Counted from the stretch's first letter, positions 54,881-64,000 are shown. The stretch is DNA of 64,000 bases from Blastopirellula retiformator (GCF_007859755.1 NZ_SJPF01000002.1:998648-1062647), one strand, 5' to 3'. Translations and numbers: made by a program. Notes: generated by a model not told the origin, from the sequence alone.

Positions 54881-56920
54881 CTATTCCTCTTCCGACTTGG
54901 CGCGCGGCGGCGCTTCGACGCCCGGCATTCCGTTACTCGACTCGTACGGAATCTCTTCCTGGCTCTTCTTGCGAATCGCATGGACCGACGGCCCAATGAG
55001 GTCGGTGATTTCGACGTCCGACAACTCTTCCTTTTCGCACAACTCTTTCGTGACCGATTCGAGCTTGTCTCTATTCTCGGTCAGAACGTCGATCGCCCGT
55101 TGAGCGGCGTCGTGCAGGATGCGAGCGATTTCTTCATCGATCACCTGCATCGTGTGTTCGCTGAACTGACGCGACTCGTGCATCTCGCGGCCCAGGAACG
55201 GATCTTCGCCCGACATCTTGTAGCTGACCGGACCAATCCGCTCGCTCATTCCCCACTGGGTCACCATGCGGCGAACCATTTTGGTCGCACGTTCCAGGTC
55301 GTTCTCGGCGCCGGCGCTCAGTTCGTCGTAGGCGATCTTCTCAGCCGCGCGACCACCCAGGATGAAGGCCAGCTTGTCGCGCAATTCGCTTTCGCTGATG
55401 TTCATCCGCTCTTCTTCGGGCAACGTCTGCGTCACGCCGAGCGCTCGGCCCCGCGGAATCACCGTCACCTTGTGCAGACGATCGACGCCCGGCAACAGCC
55501 AGGCCAACAGCGCGTGCCCCGCTTCGTGATAGGCGGTCTTTTCTTTTTCGCGCGCGACCAGCGCCTCTTCGCGGCGGGCGCCCATCAAGATCTTGTCGCG
55601 GGCATACTCAAAGTCCTCCATGTGGACTTCGGTCTTGTCTTGGCGAGTCGCCCAGAGCGCCGCTTCGTTGATCAAGTTGCGAATGTCGGCGCCGGTCAGT
55701 CCGACCGAGCCCGCCGCTAATCGCTCCATCGAAACGTCGTCCGCCAGCGGAACATTGCGGACGTGGACTTTGAAGATTTCCAGGCGGCCCTTCATGCTCG
55801 GGCGATCGACCGTGATATGACGGTCAAAACGGCCAGGTCGCAGCAGCGCCGGATCAAGCACGTCAGGACGGTTGGTCGCGGCGACGACGATGACCGTTTC
55901 GCCCTGCGTGAAGCCGTCCATCTCGCTCAGAATCTGGTTGAGCGTTTGTTCCCGCTCGTCATGTCCGCCACCGAGACCGGCGCCACGTTGACGACCGACG
56001 GCGTCGATTTCGTCAATGAAGACGATCGACGGCGAGTTGTCTTTGGCGGTCTTAAACAGATCGCGGACGCGGCTGGCGCCAACGCCAACAAACATCTGAA
56101 TGAACTCAGAACCGCTGACCGAATAGAACGGCACGCCTGCTTCGCCGGCGATCGCGCGCGCCAGCAAGGTCTTACCGGTACCCGGAGGCCCAATCAGCAG
56201 CACCCCCTTGGGCACCTGACCGCCAAGACGCTGGAACTTTTCGGGCTTACGAAGGAAGTCGACGATCTCTTGCAGATCGCTTTTGACCCCTTCCAGGCCG
56301 GCGACGTCGTTGAAGGTGACGGCGCGGCGGTTCGCTTCGTACTTTTTGGCCGGGCTCTTGCTGAAGCCCGAGAGAAAACCGCCCCCCATGATCTGATCAC
56401 GGCTACGGCGGAAGCTATTCCAAATCAACAGCAACACCACCAGCGGCAACAGCGCAAAGATCACCCCCAGGATGACCATGCTGTGATTTTGCTCTTTGTA
56501 CGCAAACTCGATGTTGTTTTCAGCCAACAGGTTGGTGGCGTTTTCGACGACCGCGTCGCCGGCGCGAATATTGACCCGGAACTTCTCTGGAAGCTCGATC
56601 GGGTCGCCGTTCTTATCTTTCTTCTCTACCCACTTGCCGCTAGTCTGTTGTTCGCGGACATGGACCGTCTTGATGAAATCGCCGGTGATCTGCGCTTCGT
56701 CGATCACTACATCTTTGACGTTTTGGTCTTTGACCTGCGTTTCGAACTGCGAGTACGAAATCAGGCCGCGACTCGATCTGCCGGGGGACGCCAATAGCAT
56801 GACGACCAACACCGCCAGAACGAGCATCACCACAAAGATGCTGAACTGCGGACGGAAACCTCCCTGGGTGGGCTCGTTTTTCGGATTTTCTTGATTTGGA
56901 TCGTTTGGCTGTTCCGCCAT
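54881..56920 (-). CDS. ftsH: ATP-dependent zinc metalloprotease FtsH
   Basis: A membrane-bound AAA+ protease for quality control. The 679-residue protein has two helices (about 26-44 and 149-167) around a periplasmic domain. The AAA module shows Walker A GPPGTGKT (244-251), Walker B VFIDEID (300-306), the pore [11 protein letters not shown] and arginine finger RPGRFDR (361-367). The M41 protease domain has zinc site HEAGH (465-469). It has complete family length. The short acidic C-terminus ends KSEEE. Divergent from the NUDIX gene and upstream of rsgA. Confidence 0.96.
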   Translation of the reverse strand: MAEQPNDPNQENPKNEPTQGGFRPQFSIFVVMLVLAVLVVMLLASPGRSSRGLISYSQFETQVKDQNVKDVVIDEAQITGDFIKTVHVREQQTSGKWVEKKDKNGDPIELPEKFRVNIRAGDAVVENATNLLAENNIEFAYKEQNHSMVILGVIFALLPLVVLLLIWNSFRRSRDQIMGGGFLSGFSKSPAKKYEANRRAVTFNDVAGLEGVKSDLQEIVDFLRKPEKFQRLGGQVPKGVLLIGPPGTGKTLLARAIAGEAGVPFYSVSGSEFIQMFVGVGASRVRDLFKTAKDNSPSIVFIDEIDAVGRQRGAGLGGGHDEREQTLNQILSEMDGFTQGETVIVVAATNRPDVLDPALLRPGRFDRHITVDRPSMKGRLEIFKVHVRNVPLADDVSMERLAAGSVGLTGADIRNLINEAALWATRQDKTEVHMEDFEYARDKILMGARREEALVAREKEKTAYHEAGHALLAWLLPGVDRLHKVTVIPRGRALGVTQTLPEEERMNISESELRDKLAFILGGRAAEKIAYDELSAGAENDLERATKMVRRMVTQWGMSERIGPVSYKMSGEDPFLGREMHESRQFSEHTMQVIDEEIARILHDAAQRAIDVLTENRDKLESVTKELCEKEELSDVEITDLIGPSVHAIRKKSQEEIPYESSNGMPGVEAPPRAKSEEE

Positions 56921-57063
56921 CCGTTTTCCCTTACAGGGACCGAGGAATGAAATGAGACGCGGTGCGGGACTGACGTGCAGGATACGGCGCGAATTGCCGC
57001 AAAACCATAAGTATTCTTACCTTTTGCATATCATGTTGCCCACCCCCAAGACCTAGGAACCGC

Positions 57064-57537
57064 GTGACTTCGCACCCTTACAACCGGCAAACGCCCTCTG
57101 TTCGCCGCAAAGCGGCTGTCGCTGTGATTGTTCGCCAACGGCGACTTCTGGTGATCCGCCGCTCTCAGAACGTCCCTGCGCCGGGCAAACTTTGCTTTCC
57201 CGGCGGAGGCATCCAGCCCAACGAGTCGGAGCAAGAGGCCGTCGTCCGCGAGATCGCCGAAGAAATCGGCGTCTCGTGTTTCCCGCAGCAAAAAATATGG
57301 CATAGCCAGACATCTTGGGGGACCGACGTCGCCTGGTGGGCGGCGGAGATTGCCGAGGACGCCCAGATCGAGATCAACCTGGACGAAGTCGCCGAGTATT
57401 TCTGGCTACGCCCGGCCGAGTTGCACGCGCACGTCGACTTGCTGCCGAGCAACCACGAGTTTCTTTCCGCCTGGAAAGCCCAGACCTTTACGATCGCCGA
57501 CTTTAGCGATCCTTTCGCTCGGCATGCTGACGATTGA
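57064..57537 (+). CDS. NUDIX hydrolase
   Basis: A 157-residue pyrophosphohydrolase of nucleoside-diphosphate derivatives. The Nudix box GGGIQPNESEQEAVVREIAE plus EIGV (about 48-71) is intact, with the REIAEE metal-binding Glu residues. AAVAVIVRQRRLLVIRRS is the first strand pair. The specific substrate is not evident; MutT-like housecleaning is possible. GTG 57064 has AGGA 6 bases upstream. Its last 35 bases overlap the convergent cytochrome-like gene. Confidence 0.85.
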   Translation: MTSHPYNRQTPSVRRKAAVAVIVRQRRLLVIRRSQNVPAPGKLCFPGGGIQPNESEQEAVVREIAEEIGVSCFPQQKIWHSQTSWGTDVAWWAAEIAEDAQIEINLDEVAEYFWLRPAELHAHVDLLPSNHEFLSAWKAQTFTIADFSDPFARHADD

Positions 57538-58594
57538 AGACCTCAGGATCGAACGGATCGCGGGCCTGGTACTCTCGATTTGATTTGGGGGACATCGTCG
57601 TCGGCGCGGCTGCCGCCGGAGGCTGCACAGGAGCCTGCCGCAAACGAACCGGCAGTTGGGTTGGCATCGGCGTTTGCGCCGCCGAAGGAATCGGCGTCAG
57701 CACATCCTGGTAACCGACCTGCTGGATCGGCTGCTGCTGGGCGGGGCGAAGATCGCCGCGCGGCTGCACCGATTGGGTCCAAGCCCGCAGCGCCGCCAAT
57801 TGCCGCGGCCAAGCATTGGTCTTGGTATTGATGCGGCCGTCATGGGTGTCGTACAGCACTTCCAACAAGGGAATCGACCCATTTTTGAGCTGCGCCACTT
57901 CGTAGGTCGCCATCATGTTGCGTAACGTCAGACGTCGCGGCATCACCCCCCGACCGCTGCTTTGAATCAGCTGAAACTCGGAGGTTGCCGCTGGGCCGTG
58001 ACAAGCCGACGCCGAGCAGGCGTTCAGCAGCACCGGCTGTACGATCGTCGCAAACTGGCCGGCCGCCTGCGGATGGAATTGTTTGGCGAAATCTTCGAGC
58101 GTCTCGTCGCTGATCACGCTCGGGCGGTTCGCCGCAGGAATTTCCTCAACCGCCGAGGTCATGGCGATTTCGGGCCGTTTGGTCAGCGAATCGAGCCGCC
58201 GCCGCGAGAGCTGCGCGACCGGATTATCGGGCTCCGAGCGTTCGACAAACCGCAAATGTTCGTCCGCTTCCGAAAAAAGTTCGGCTCGAATGCACCACTG
58301 CGCGATCTCTAGCCGCCCAGCTATCGTATCGAGAGATACTTGTCCGCAGCGGTACTGGTGCGCCTCGGCCATCGAAACGCAGCGATGCTGCACCGATCGA
58401 GCCGGCACTCGTACGACCGCATCCTCGTTGATAGCAACGACATACGCGTCTCCAGACACCGTAATGGCTCCCTGGATTGTGTTGCCATTGCTCAGCAACA
58501 AGACGCCGCGGGTCGGTCCGATCCACCCTTCCTGGCTATAGGCGGGAAGGGCAGTCGCAAACGAGAACAGTAAGATGATGAGTAGGCGTTTCAT
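57503..58594 (-). CDS. Exported planctomycete protein with a CX4CH heme-like motif
   Basis: A 363-residue exported protein. It has a signal peptide (MKRLLIILLFSFATALPAYS), an SH3-like beta domain (GVLLLSNGNTIQGAITVSGD), a helical-repeat-like middle, then VQPVLLNACSASACHGPAAT. Cys193 and Cys198-His199 form CX4CH, a spacing wider than the usual CX2CH c-type heme motif. Planctomycete surface cytochromes have similar NAC...CHG segments. The last 80 residues are a Pro/Gln/Ala-rich tail. Heme binding is an inference. Overlaps the end of the NUDIX gene by 35 bases (tail to tail). Confidence 0.7.
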   Translation of the reverse strand: MKRLLIILLFSFATALPAYSQEGWIGPTRGVLLLSNGNTIQGAITVSGDAYVVAINEDAVVRVPARSVQHRCVSMAEAHQYRCGQVSLDTIAGRLEIAQWCIRAELFSEADEHLRFVERSEPDNPVAQLSRRRLDSLTKRPEIAMTSAVEEIPAANRPSVISDETLEDFAKQFHPQAAGQFATIVQPVLLNACSASACHGPAATSEFQLIQSSGRGVMPRRLTLRNMMATYEVAQLKNGSIPLLEVLYDTHDGRINTKTNAWPRQLAALRAWTQSVQPRGDLRPAQQQPIQQVGYQDVLTPIPSAAQTPMPTQLPVRLRQAPVQPPAAAAPTTMSPKSNREYQARDPFDPEVFNRQHAERKDR

Positions 58595-58800
58595 GGGGGT
58601 CGGAGGCTATCGATCTGACCGAGACGCGTCAATTGCAGTTTGCCCCCCGGCTTAGGTGCAATTGTGAAGAGAATTTCACTAAAATCCGCACAACCCGTTT
58701 GATGACAACAACTTCCGGCTTTGTTCGGCTACTAGCAATCCGAACCCGCCGCAATTATATTGAGGCTTTCCCCGCTTCAAGCTGGCACGAGTGCAGCGAA

Positions 58801-59082
58801 ATGAATGACAGCTGGGTGCGACACGAGACGATTTTCGTCGGTCGCGTACAGGGAGTCGGTTTTCGCGCGACGGCGCAAAATATTGCCCGCCGCTATCCTG
58901 TGGTTGGGTTCGTCCAGAATCAGCCGGACGGTTCGGTCCGCCTACTGATCGAAGGCGATCCCGAAACGTGCCGCCAGGTGGTGTATCACATCGCCGACCA
59001 GATGGAAGAGTTTATTGCCGAACGAAAAACGGAGTCGAGCGACGCCACCGGCGAGTTCGTATCGTTCGACATCCGCACATAA
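58801..59082 (+). CDS. acyP: Acylphosphatase
   Basis: A small enzyme that hydrolyses acyl phosphates such as acetyl or carbamoyl phosphate. The 93-residue protein has family length. The active-site loop GRVQGVGFRATAQ (Arg22) and Asn40 in GFVQNQPDGSVRLLIEG are the two catalytic residues. ATG 58801 fits the fold start; the frame extends upstream without protein character. The C-terminus is slightly extended. The 207 bases before it hold no other gene. Confidence 0.9.
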   Translation: MNDSWVRHETIFVGRVQGVGFRATAQNIARRYPVVGFVQNQPDGSVRLLIEGDPETCRQVVYHIADQMEEFIAERKTESSDATGEFVSFDIRT

Positions 59083-59150
59083 ATGCTGAGACGTACATCA
59101 AGCCTTTTCTCCCGTAATCTTCTCTTCAGCTCAGGACGATACGACGCGCC

Positions 59151-60710
59151 ATGACGCCACTTCTTGCATTTTTTCACATGTCGTCGAAGAACTTCGCCCA
59201 CTGGGTCACTTCGCTTTGGCTCTTCGGCATTGGGGTGATTTTGGCCGGCCTGGTCGTCTTTGTCGTCTGGTCGCTGCTCAAAGCAGTCGCGCCGAAATAC
59301 GCCGATCGTTGCACCGAGGCGATCCGCGGCTCGATTCTGTTTCCGATCACGATGGTGATGCTCATCTGGGCCGCTATCGGCATCTTGGGAACGTTCGCCG
59401 TGCAGGAACCGGCCTCGATCCTCAACTCACTCCGCCGACTTCCCTACGCCGGCGCCACCGATCACAAGATTGAAATTCCGGCCCTCGCCCAGCTGAACGA
59501 GGATGGCAGCGTGCCGGCCAATCCGCTCGAAATCACCGTCGACTCCGACGAACTGGCCAAACTGAACATCAGCGCCGACGGGCGTTTCGACCTAGTCGCC
59601 CGGATCATTGGCGAACCGGAAGACGTGGCGACCTACACCATCCGCGAAGGTTCGGACTGGCAATGGTCGCGCGGCGACAAGGCGTTCCTGTCGCGCAAGC
59701 TGCCGCCGGGACAGATGGTTGAGTTCTACGCTCGCAACGATAGCGATCAGCCGATCGAAGGGATCATGACCGTCACGATCGAGCCGGAACATGTCGAAGC
59801 GGTTTCGATCTTCCAGACCGCGCTGATCGTCGCGTCGCTCTACTTCATCTACTTCGCCTACTCGATGTTCTTCCCGAAGACCGCCGCCATTTCCGAAGCG
59901 ACGGCCACCTCCGAGATCTCGCAGTTGCTCTTCATGCTCTGTGCGGTGATTGGCTGCTTGTTCATGATCGTGGCGATTTACTTGCCCTATCAGACGTTCG
60001 GCGAAGACATCAAGGTGCTCAAGCACACCGGCCTGCAGGTGATGTTGATCCTGGGCATGGTGGTCGCGATCTGGGCTTCCAGCACGTCGATCTCGGACGA
60101 AATTGAAGGGAAGACCGCGTTGACCTTGCTCTCGAAGCCGGTCAGCCGCCGTCAGTTCATCATCGGCAAGTTCCTGGGAATCGTCGGCGTCGTCGCGGTC
60201 CTGTTTGTGATGATCACCCTCTTCTTCCTGCCGGCAGTCGCCAGCAAGCCGATGTTCGACTCCCGCGAAGGCGCCACCTTCGAGTACGAACGCTTCGGCG
60301 AAAAAGGGATCTCGTGGCAGTTGCTGCATGAAGAAACGGTCGACGTCGTCCCCGGCGTTGTGCTCGTCTTCCTCGAAACGGTCGTCCTGGCCTCGGTCAG
60401 CGTCGCCATTTCGACCCGCCTGCCGATGATCGCCAACTTCCTGATCACTTTTGGCGTCTATGCTATGGGGCACTTAACGCCAGCGATCATGCAGGTGTCA
60501 GCGCAAGGGTTTGAACCGGTAAAATTTGTCGCCAGTTTGTTGGCGACCGTCTTGCCGGTGCTGGAGAACTTCGAGATTTACGGCGCCATTTCGGCCGGTC
60601 GAGAAGTCCCCTTAGAGTACATCGGCCTCTCCGCGTGCTTCGCCATCCTGTATAGCCTGATGGCGATGTTCCTGGCGCTGATCTTGTTTGAAGATCGCGA
60701 CCTGGCGTAA
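59151..60710 (+). CDS. ABC-2 type transporter permease-like membrane protein
   Basis: The 519-residue protein has a first helix pair (SLWLFGIGVILAGLVVFVVW, PITMVMLIWAAIGILGTF), then a 130-residue periplasmic domain. A six-helix ABC-2 permease core follows with the family hallmark ISDEIEGKTALTLLSKPVSR plus RQFIIGKFLGIVGV. That motif is typical of permeases paired with an ATPase in gliding/export-type systems. No ATPase gene adjoins it in this window, so the partner is elsewhere. Function unknown. ATG 59151. A terminator follows 26 bases after the stop. Confidence 0.8.
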   Translation: MTPLLAFFHMSSKNFAHWVTSLWLFGIGVILAGLVVFVVWSLLKAVAPKYADRCTEAIRGSILFPITMVMLIWAAIGILGTFAVQEPASILNSLRRLPYAGATDHKIEIPALAQLNEDGSVPANPLEITVDSDELAKLNISADGRFDLVARIIGEPEDVATYTIREGSDWQWSRGDKAFLSRKLPPGQMVEFYARNDSDQPIEGIMTVTIEPEHVEAVSIFQTALIVASLYFIYFAYSMFFPKTAAISEATATSEISQLLFMLCAVIGCLFMIVAIYLPYQTFGEDIKVLKHTGLQVMLILGMVVAIWASSTSISDEIEGKTALTLLSKPVSRRQFIIGKFLGIVGVVAVLFVMITLFFLPAVASKPMFDSREGATFEYERFGEKGISWQLLHEETVDVVPGVVLVFLETVVLASVSVAISTRLPMIANFLITFGVYAMGHLTPAIMQVSAQGFEPVKFVASLLATVLPVLENFEIYGAISAGREVPLEYIGLSACFAILYSLMAMFLALILFEDRDLA

Positions 60711-60735
60711 CGCCGACGCGGTCGAAGAGAAAAAC

Positions 60736-60768
60736 AAAAAGGACGCTGCCAACGTAGCGTCCTTTTTT
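60736..60768 (+). terminator. Intrinsic terminator after the ABC-2 permease gene
   Basis: AAAGGACGCT and AGCGTCCTTT form a 10-bp stem around an 8-base loop, followed by TTT on the plus strand and preceded by A-rich sequence. It can also serve the convergent gene at 60854-61177. Confidence 0.85.
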
Positions 60769-60853
60769 CATTGTTATTCGCATAGTAGCCCGCAGCGCGA
60801 GCGAGGGAAAAGCGGCCGCCAATCGAGCGAACTTCGAAGCTCAAACGTCCACG

Positions 60854-61177
60854 CTACCAGCGCTCAAGAAACTCCTCCGCCAACTCCGCAAACAGCTCGC
60901 CCGGCTCACAGCCTCGCGACTCTGCTAATCGGGAAATTGCAAACGCGCAACCTTTGGCGGCCGGCTCGCCATGTTCTTCATAGATCCAATGGGCAAAGCG
61001 CAGATTAAAAGCGTCATCGCGCTCAATCACGCCCAGGTCCTGGAAAGCGAAGCGATGGCCGAAAAGCGTCGCCTCGAACTCCGACAACGTTCGATAATAC
61101 ATCGCCGGTAACCGGATCGCCTCTCGCACCAATTCCCCGCACGATTTTTTGTAGTCCACAACAGTGGGCGAAATCAT
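60854..61177 (-). CDS. Hypothetical protein, 107 residues
   Basis: An acidic helical protein (SPTVVDYKKSCGELVREAIR, LPAMYYRTLSEFEATLFG, FNLRFAHWIYEEHGEPAAKG, ELFAELAEEFLERW). The codon quality and helix pattern suggest a real gene; the family is unknown. ATG 61177 is preceded by GAAAG; an upstream TTG at 61210 would add 11 residues. No signal peptide. It is isolated between the terminator and the divergent thioredoxin-like gene. Confidence 0.55.
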   Translation of the reverse strand: MISPTVVDYKKSCGELVREAIRLPAMYYRTLSEFEATLFGHRFAFQDLGVIERDDAFNLRFAHWIYEEHGEPAAKGCAFAISRLAESRGCEPGELFAELAEEFLERW

Positions 61178-61309
61178 GTAGATCTTTCGAGGCGCCGGAT
61201 TTTGCTCCAATTATCCGCAACCGATTGCATCGGACGCTCGCTGTCAAAAAAATGGCGTCAGCTCAAAATCGAACCTCCTCGCCAAGTCGTTTAGGCTGAC
61301 AACTCCGCC

Positions 61310-61801
61310 ATGCCCGAATCCCCTGCCCCAACCTCGCCGCCAACGACCAAACGCCCCCTCAACCTCTGGCGGGCCTTCTGGCTCACCTTCCTCGTCGCCT
61401 CGCTCGGGTACGCGTGGTACTGCTTCTACGTTCCGGCCAACAGCATCGCCTGGGCACAGGACTTCCCAGCGGCGCAGCAGCAAGCGGCCGAGTCGGACAA
61501 GCCGATGGTGCTCTACTTCACTGGCGCCTGGTGCGTGCCGTGCCGGATCATGAAGCGTCAGGTCTGGGCGGACGAAGAGGTGACCCTGGCTGTGAACGGT
61601 CAATTCGTGCCGGTGTCGATCAACGTCGATAGCCCGGAGAATGCCGAAGTCTTAAGCCGTTACAACATTGGCGGCGCACCGGTCACGATTGTGACCGACG
61701 CGGCAGGGAACGCGCTTCGGTGGCGCGTCGGGGGAATCAGCAAGGTGGAGTTTCTAGAGTTGCTGGCCGATTCGGACGCCACCGGCGACTTGGGGTCTTA
61801 G
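61310..61801 (+). CDS. Membrane-anchored thioredoxin-like protein
   Basis: A 163-residue thioredoxin-fold protein held by one N-terminal helix (about 20-41). The active site is WCVPC (Cys75, Cys78) in VLYFTGAWCVPCRIMKRQVW, and the cis-Pro loop is GGAPVTIV. It probably reduces disulfides or matures cytochromes in the periplasm, which fits the two heme-like proteins nearby, though no operon link exists. ATG 61310. Confidence 0.8.
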   Translation: MPESPAPTSPPTTKRPLNLWRAFWLTFLVASLGYAWYCFYVPANSIAWAQDFPAAQQQAAESDKPMVLYFTGAWCVPCRIMKRQVWADEEVTLAVNGQFVPVSINVDSPENAEVLSRYNIGGAPVTIVTDAAGNALRWRVGGISKVEFLELLADSDATGDLGS

Positions 61802-62414
61802 CCGGAACTCGCTGGCCACAGGCCTGCGCCCCGGCATTTGCTTGACAAAGCGCACGGAAATGTGGTCGATTTCCCGTAGGGAAACGTTTCCGTTGCACCA
61901 CGATTGGGAACTGCGCCATGATCGAGCGAGCCGCGCACCGCGAAAAAAAGAAAACGGCGGTCCAGTCCACCCAACAGCCTCCATTGATGGGAAAAGACGC
62001 AGCTGCATGGCTGATGACCATGCGAAAAAAATAGAGCAGAGTCCAGTCCACCCTTTGAGCGCTAACGGGTTTGGCTGCCAGAAACGCGGCTATGCAAAAA
62101 AACGGGACGTGCAGTCCACACGCTGGGCAGCGTAGAGAAAATGGAGAACCGGCAAGCAGCGGGCGAGTAGAAAAAAAGTGATGCCGTCCAGTCCACCCTC
62201 TGAGCGCTAAGCGATCTTGGCGCTATCGCGACCTAAAAAAGTTGCGATAGGTGGTCCACAGAATAGCGAAACCAGGAAGACTGCGGTGCAGCAGAAGCGA
62301 GCGTTATCAAAACGCGCGCTGCGGTCCAGTCCGGTTGCTTGCGGGCACATTCCCTCGGCTTGCGCACTCGGGTTCGTGTGTTGCGCAAACCGTGCCCCCG
62401 ATTTTCCGCTTTCG
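61802..62414. repeat. Intergenic array of six degenerate A-tract/TCCAGTCC units
   Basis: Between about 61940 and 62335, six units occur at intervals of about 65-86 bases. Each has an A tract (4-7 A), 8-14 variable bases, and then a motif close to GTCCAGTCCACCC; the motif starts lie near 61953, 62039, 62111, 62187, 62252 and 62322. Units 2 and 4 also share TGAGCGCTAA after the motif. No open frame is convincing. On the minus strand each unit reads GGGTGGACTGGAC followed by a T tract. The remaining sequence on either side holds no gene. It is not a CRISPR: neither repeats nor spacing are constant. Confidence 0.6.
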
Positions 62415-63494
62415 CTACGCGGCTTCGCGGGTTTGCGGGGCCAGCTTCGGCATCGGCGTGAAATGGGGACCGCGGACCGATTGGTCGGCGTCGTGCCAGA
62501 CGTGGCGCTGGATGCTTTTGGCGACCATTTCGGCAACAATCACCGCGTCACGACCGGCAAAGCCATCGACCCGCGGCGTGTCGCCGGTTTCGATGGCTCG
62601 CACAAAGTCGGCCTGTTCGTCGGCGATCGCGTTGGTCGCCGGCAGTTCGACTTCCTCCAACGGCAACAGCGACTCAAAAAGATGCTGCCGGATATGGTCT
62701 TTTTCGGCTTGCGGCAACGCATGGACGTCAAGCTCGCCAGAGGCCAAACGGGGATCGGGCTTGATCGACTGCAGCTTGCGGCTGCCCATGTCGATCTGGA
62801 CGAAACCGCCGGCGTGGTAGACCTTCATCTCCCGACGCGGCTGAAAGCTGCTCCGCGAGGCGGTCAGATTAGCGACGCAACCGTTTTCAAACGTCAGGCG
62901 AGCCTGAACCATGTCTTCGTGGGGGCCAAAGACCGACGAGCCGATCGCCTCGACGGCGACGACCTCGCTTTGGGCGAGCGACAAGACGAGGTCGATGTCA
63001 TGAATCATCAGGTCGAGCGTTACGCCAATGTCGACCGAGCGGAACGAGTAACCGCTGGTGCGAGCCGCTTCGATATAGCGGGGACGATCGATCAACTTGC
63101 TGGCGGCGACAAACGCCGGATTGAAGCGTTCGACATGCCCGACTTGCAGGACGCGACCATGCACTTTGGCCAAGGCCAACAGCTGATCGGCGTCGGAGAT
63201 CGAGAGGGTAATAGGCTTTTCGACCAGCAGATCGACGCCATCAGCCAATAGTTCGGCCGCGACTTCAAAGTGATACTGAGTCGGCGTGGCGATGATCGCG
63301 GCGTCGAATTCGCCCGAGATTTCGCGATGCGACGCATAGGCGGGCACGCCATTTTCGGCCGCGGCGGCTTCGCGGGCGGCGGCGATCGGGTCGACGATTG
63401 CGACCAGCTCGAGCCCTGCCGTTTGTTTGGCCAGGCGAGCATGAATTTTACCGAGGTGACCAGCGCCGATGACGGCGAGACGACGTGAAGCCAT
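62415..63494 (-). CDS. Gfo/Idh/MocA family NAD(P)-dependent oxidoreductase
   Basis: A 359-residue sugar-type dehydrogenase. The Rossmann start RRLAVIGAGHLGKIHARLA and the EKPITLSISDADQL motif with the family Lys (about 93-106) are clear. VGHVERFNPA and YSFRSVDIGVTLDLMIHDID are typical of the class found beside lipid A genes. ATG 63494 follows AAAGGATT; the frame extends to 63551 with Arg-rich non-protein-like sequence. It lies 72 bases after lpxC on the same strand, so a role in making or modifying a UDP-sugar for lipid A is plausible, as in other lpx-linked Gfo/Idh proteins. That role is inferred. Confidence 0.82.
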   Translation of the reverse strand: MASRRLAVIGAGHLGKIHARLAKQTAGLELVAIVDPIAAAREAAAAENGVPAYASHREISGEFDAAIIATPTQYHFEVAAELLADGVDLLVEKPITLSISDADQLLALAKVHGRVLQVGHVERFNPAFVAASKLIDRPRYIEAARTSGYSFRSVDIGVTLDLMIHDIDLVLSLAQSEVVAVEAIGSSVFGPHEDMVQARLTFENGCVANLTASRSSFQPRREMKVYHAGGFVQIDMGSRKLQSIKPDPRLASGELDVHALPQAEKDHIRQHLFESLLPLEEVELPATNAIADEQADFVRAIETGDTPRVDGFAGRDAVIVAEMVAKSIQRHVWHDADQSVRGPHFTPMPKLAPQTREAA

Positions 63495-63566
63495 GGCGGA
63501 ATCCTTTCCGAGCCTCGTGTCACGCCGCCGCGTCTTGCTGCGGCGCTTCATACGGAAGTAAGGGAA

Positions 63567-64000
63567 TTAGGCGGAGCAGCGGAGACCGAGCTGAACCTGG
63601 TTTTCCAGCAGCAGTTGCTTGACCAGTTCGGCGTTTAGGCGGTGACCGCTGCGATAGGCGATCACCGAACCGGCGATGTCGCAACCGGCCAGGGCGAAGT
63701 CGCCGATCAAATCGAGCGTTTTATGGCGTACGCATTCATCTTCAAAACGAAGTTCGTTTTCGATCGGGCCTTCGTCGCCAAAGACGACCAGGTCTTGAAA
63801 ACCAACTTGCTGACACAACCCCTGCGAACGAAGCCAATTCGCTTCATCCTCCAGGATGAAGGTCCGGGCAGTCGCCAACTCTTTTTCAAAGAACTTGGGC
63901 GTCAACGTGCCGGTCAGCGTTTCGCGACCGATCGGGCTGTTGAAGCCGTAGTCGAGTCGGTACTTGAAGTCGAGCCGGAGCTTGTCGTTAGGGCGAGCTT
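63567..64000 (-). CDS. lpxC: UDP-3-O-acyl-N-acetylglucosamine deacetylase LpxC (3' part; runs off the window)
   Basis: This is the C-terminal 143 residues of LpxC, the committed enzyme of lipid A synthesis. The reading enters from beyond 64000 (LDFKYRLDYGFNSPIGRETL, then RTFILEDEANWLRSQGLCQQ). It includes the zinc/catalytic region FEDECVRHKTLDLIGDFALA, followed by GSVIAYRSGHRLNAELVKQL. The N-terminal half and start lie outside. Presence of LpxC fits an outer membrane in this planctomycete. Confidence 0.88.
   Translation of the reverse strand, partial: ARPNDKLRLDFKYRLDYGFNSPIGRETLTGTLTPKFFEKELATARTFILEDEANWLRSQGLCQQVGFQDLVVFGDEGPIENELRFEDECVRHKTLDLIGDFALAGCDIAGSVIAYRSGHRLNAELVKQLLLENQVQLGLRCSA

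Noticed and set aside
61940-62335. CRISPR array
   Set aside because: The repeated motif is short and degenerate, unit length varies from about 65 to 86 bases, and no cas gene is nearby.

Overview
The window looks like a chromosome segment of a planctomycete, most likely a marine Pirellulaceae (Blastopirellula/Bremerella-like). The evidence is a DUF1559 pilin-like protein with the typical FTLVELLVVIAIIG start, a transthyretin-like small exported protein, a kinase with a long periplasmic tail, several cytochrome-like exported proteins, and a giant protein with a planctomycete LEPR-XLL-type N-terminal motif. An ectoine operon plus ectoine uptake genes suggests a salt-exposed habitat. The genus is an inference.

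Layout. (1) 1-6625: ectABC on the minus strand and an ehuBCDA-type ABC importer on the plus strand, so synthesis and recapture of ectoine sit together. (2) 6700-13900: ordinary planctomycete genes: a YfiR-like protein, an XRE-cupin regulator with a probable leaderless promoter, a GlpT-like MFS transporter, a small lipoprotein plus DUF1559 protein, a PhoD-like phosphatase and an iron-ADH of the phosphonoacetaldehyde reductase type. (3) 13930-21624: an accessory block with an unknown 572-aa protein and a heavy-metal RND efflux cluster (His-rich exported protein, membrane-fusion protein, permease, lipoprotein). It ends in a scar of truncated genes (21628-22408) and an IS256 copy (22484-23852). 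(4) 23975-44499: a 20.5-kb integrative element in the 3' end of tRNA-Val. It has 44-bp perfect att repeats, matching clusters of putative integrase arm sites at both ends, and an integrase beside the intact tRNA. (5) 44678-64000: conserved chromosome: mutarotase, a one-heme protein, dppABC-like transporter, Ser/Thr kinase, rsgA, ftsH, NUDIX, acylphosphatase, ABC-2 permease, thioredoxin-like protein, a Gfo/Idh oxidoreductase and the 3' end of lpxC.

The most notable content is the cargo of the tRNA-Val element. A 13-kb gene encodes a roughly 4,336-residue exported protein: LEPR-like N-terminus, RTX-like repeats with a 339-bp tandem duplication, cadherin/Ig and golvesin-like domains, a long YD/RHS region and the RHS core. 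It ends at the first strand of a HINT domain. In the same frame, after two TAG codons, a second gene starts with a transmembrane helix and carries the rest of the HINT domain and a C-terminal candidate toxin. A putative immunity gene follows. This looks like a polymorphic toxin split inside its HINT domain. The rest of the element is mostly decayed: remnants of ISAs1 and IS66 transposases, the C-terminal part of a UvrD/GajB-like helicase, and an ArdC-like antirestriction gene interrupted by one nonsense codon.

Other unexplained structures are a six-unit degenerate intergenic array (about 61940-62335), a 163-bp foldback element (6929-7091), and a MITE-like repeat whose CTAG end forms the stop codon of two different genes.
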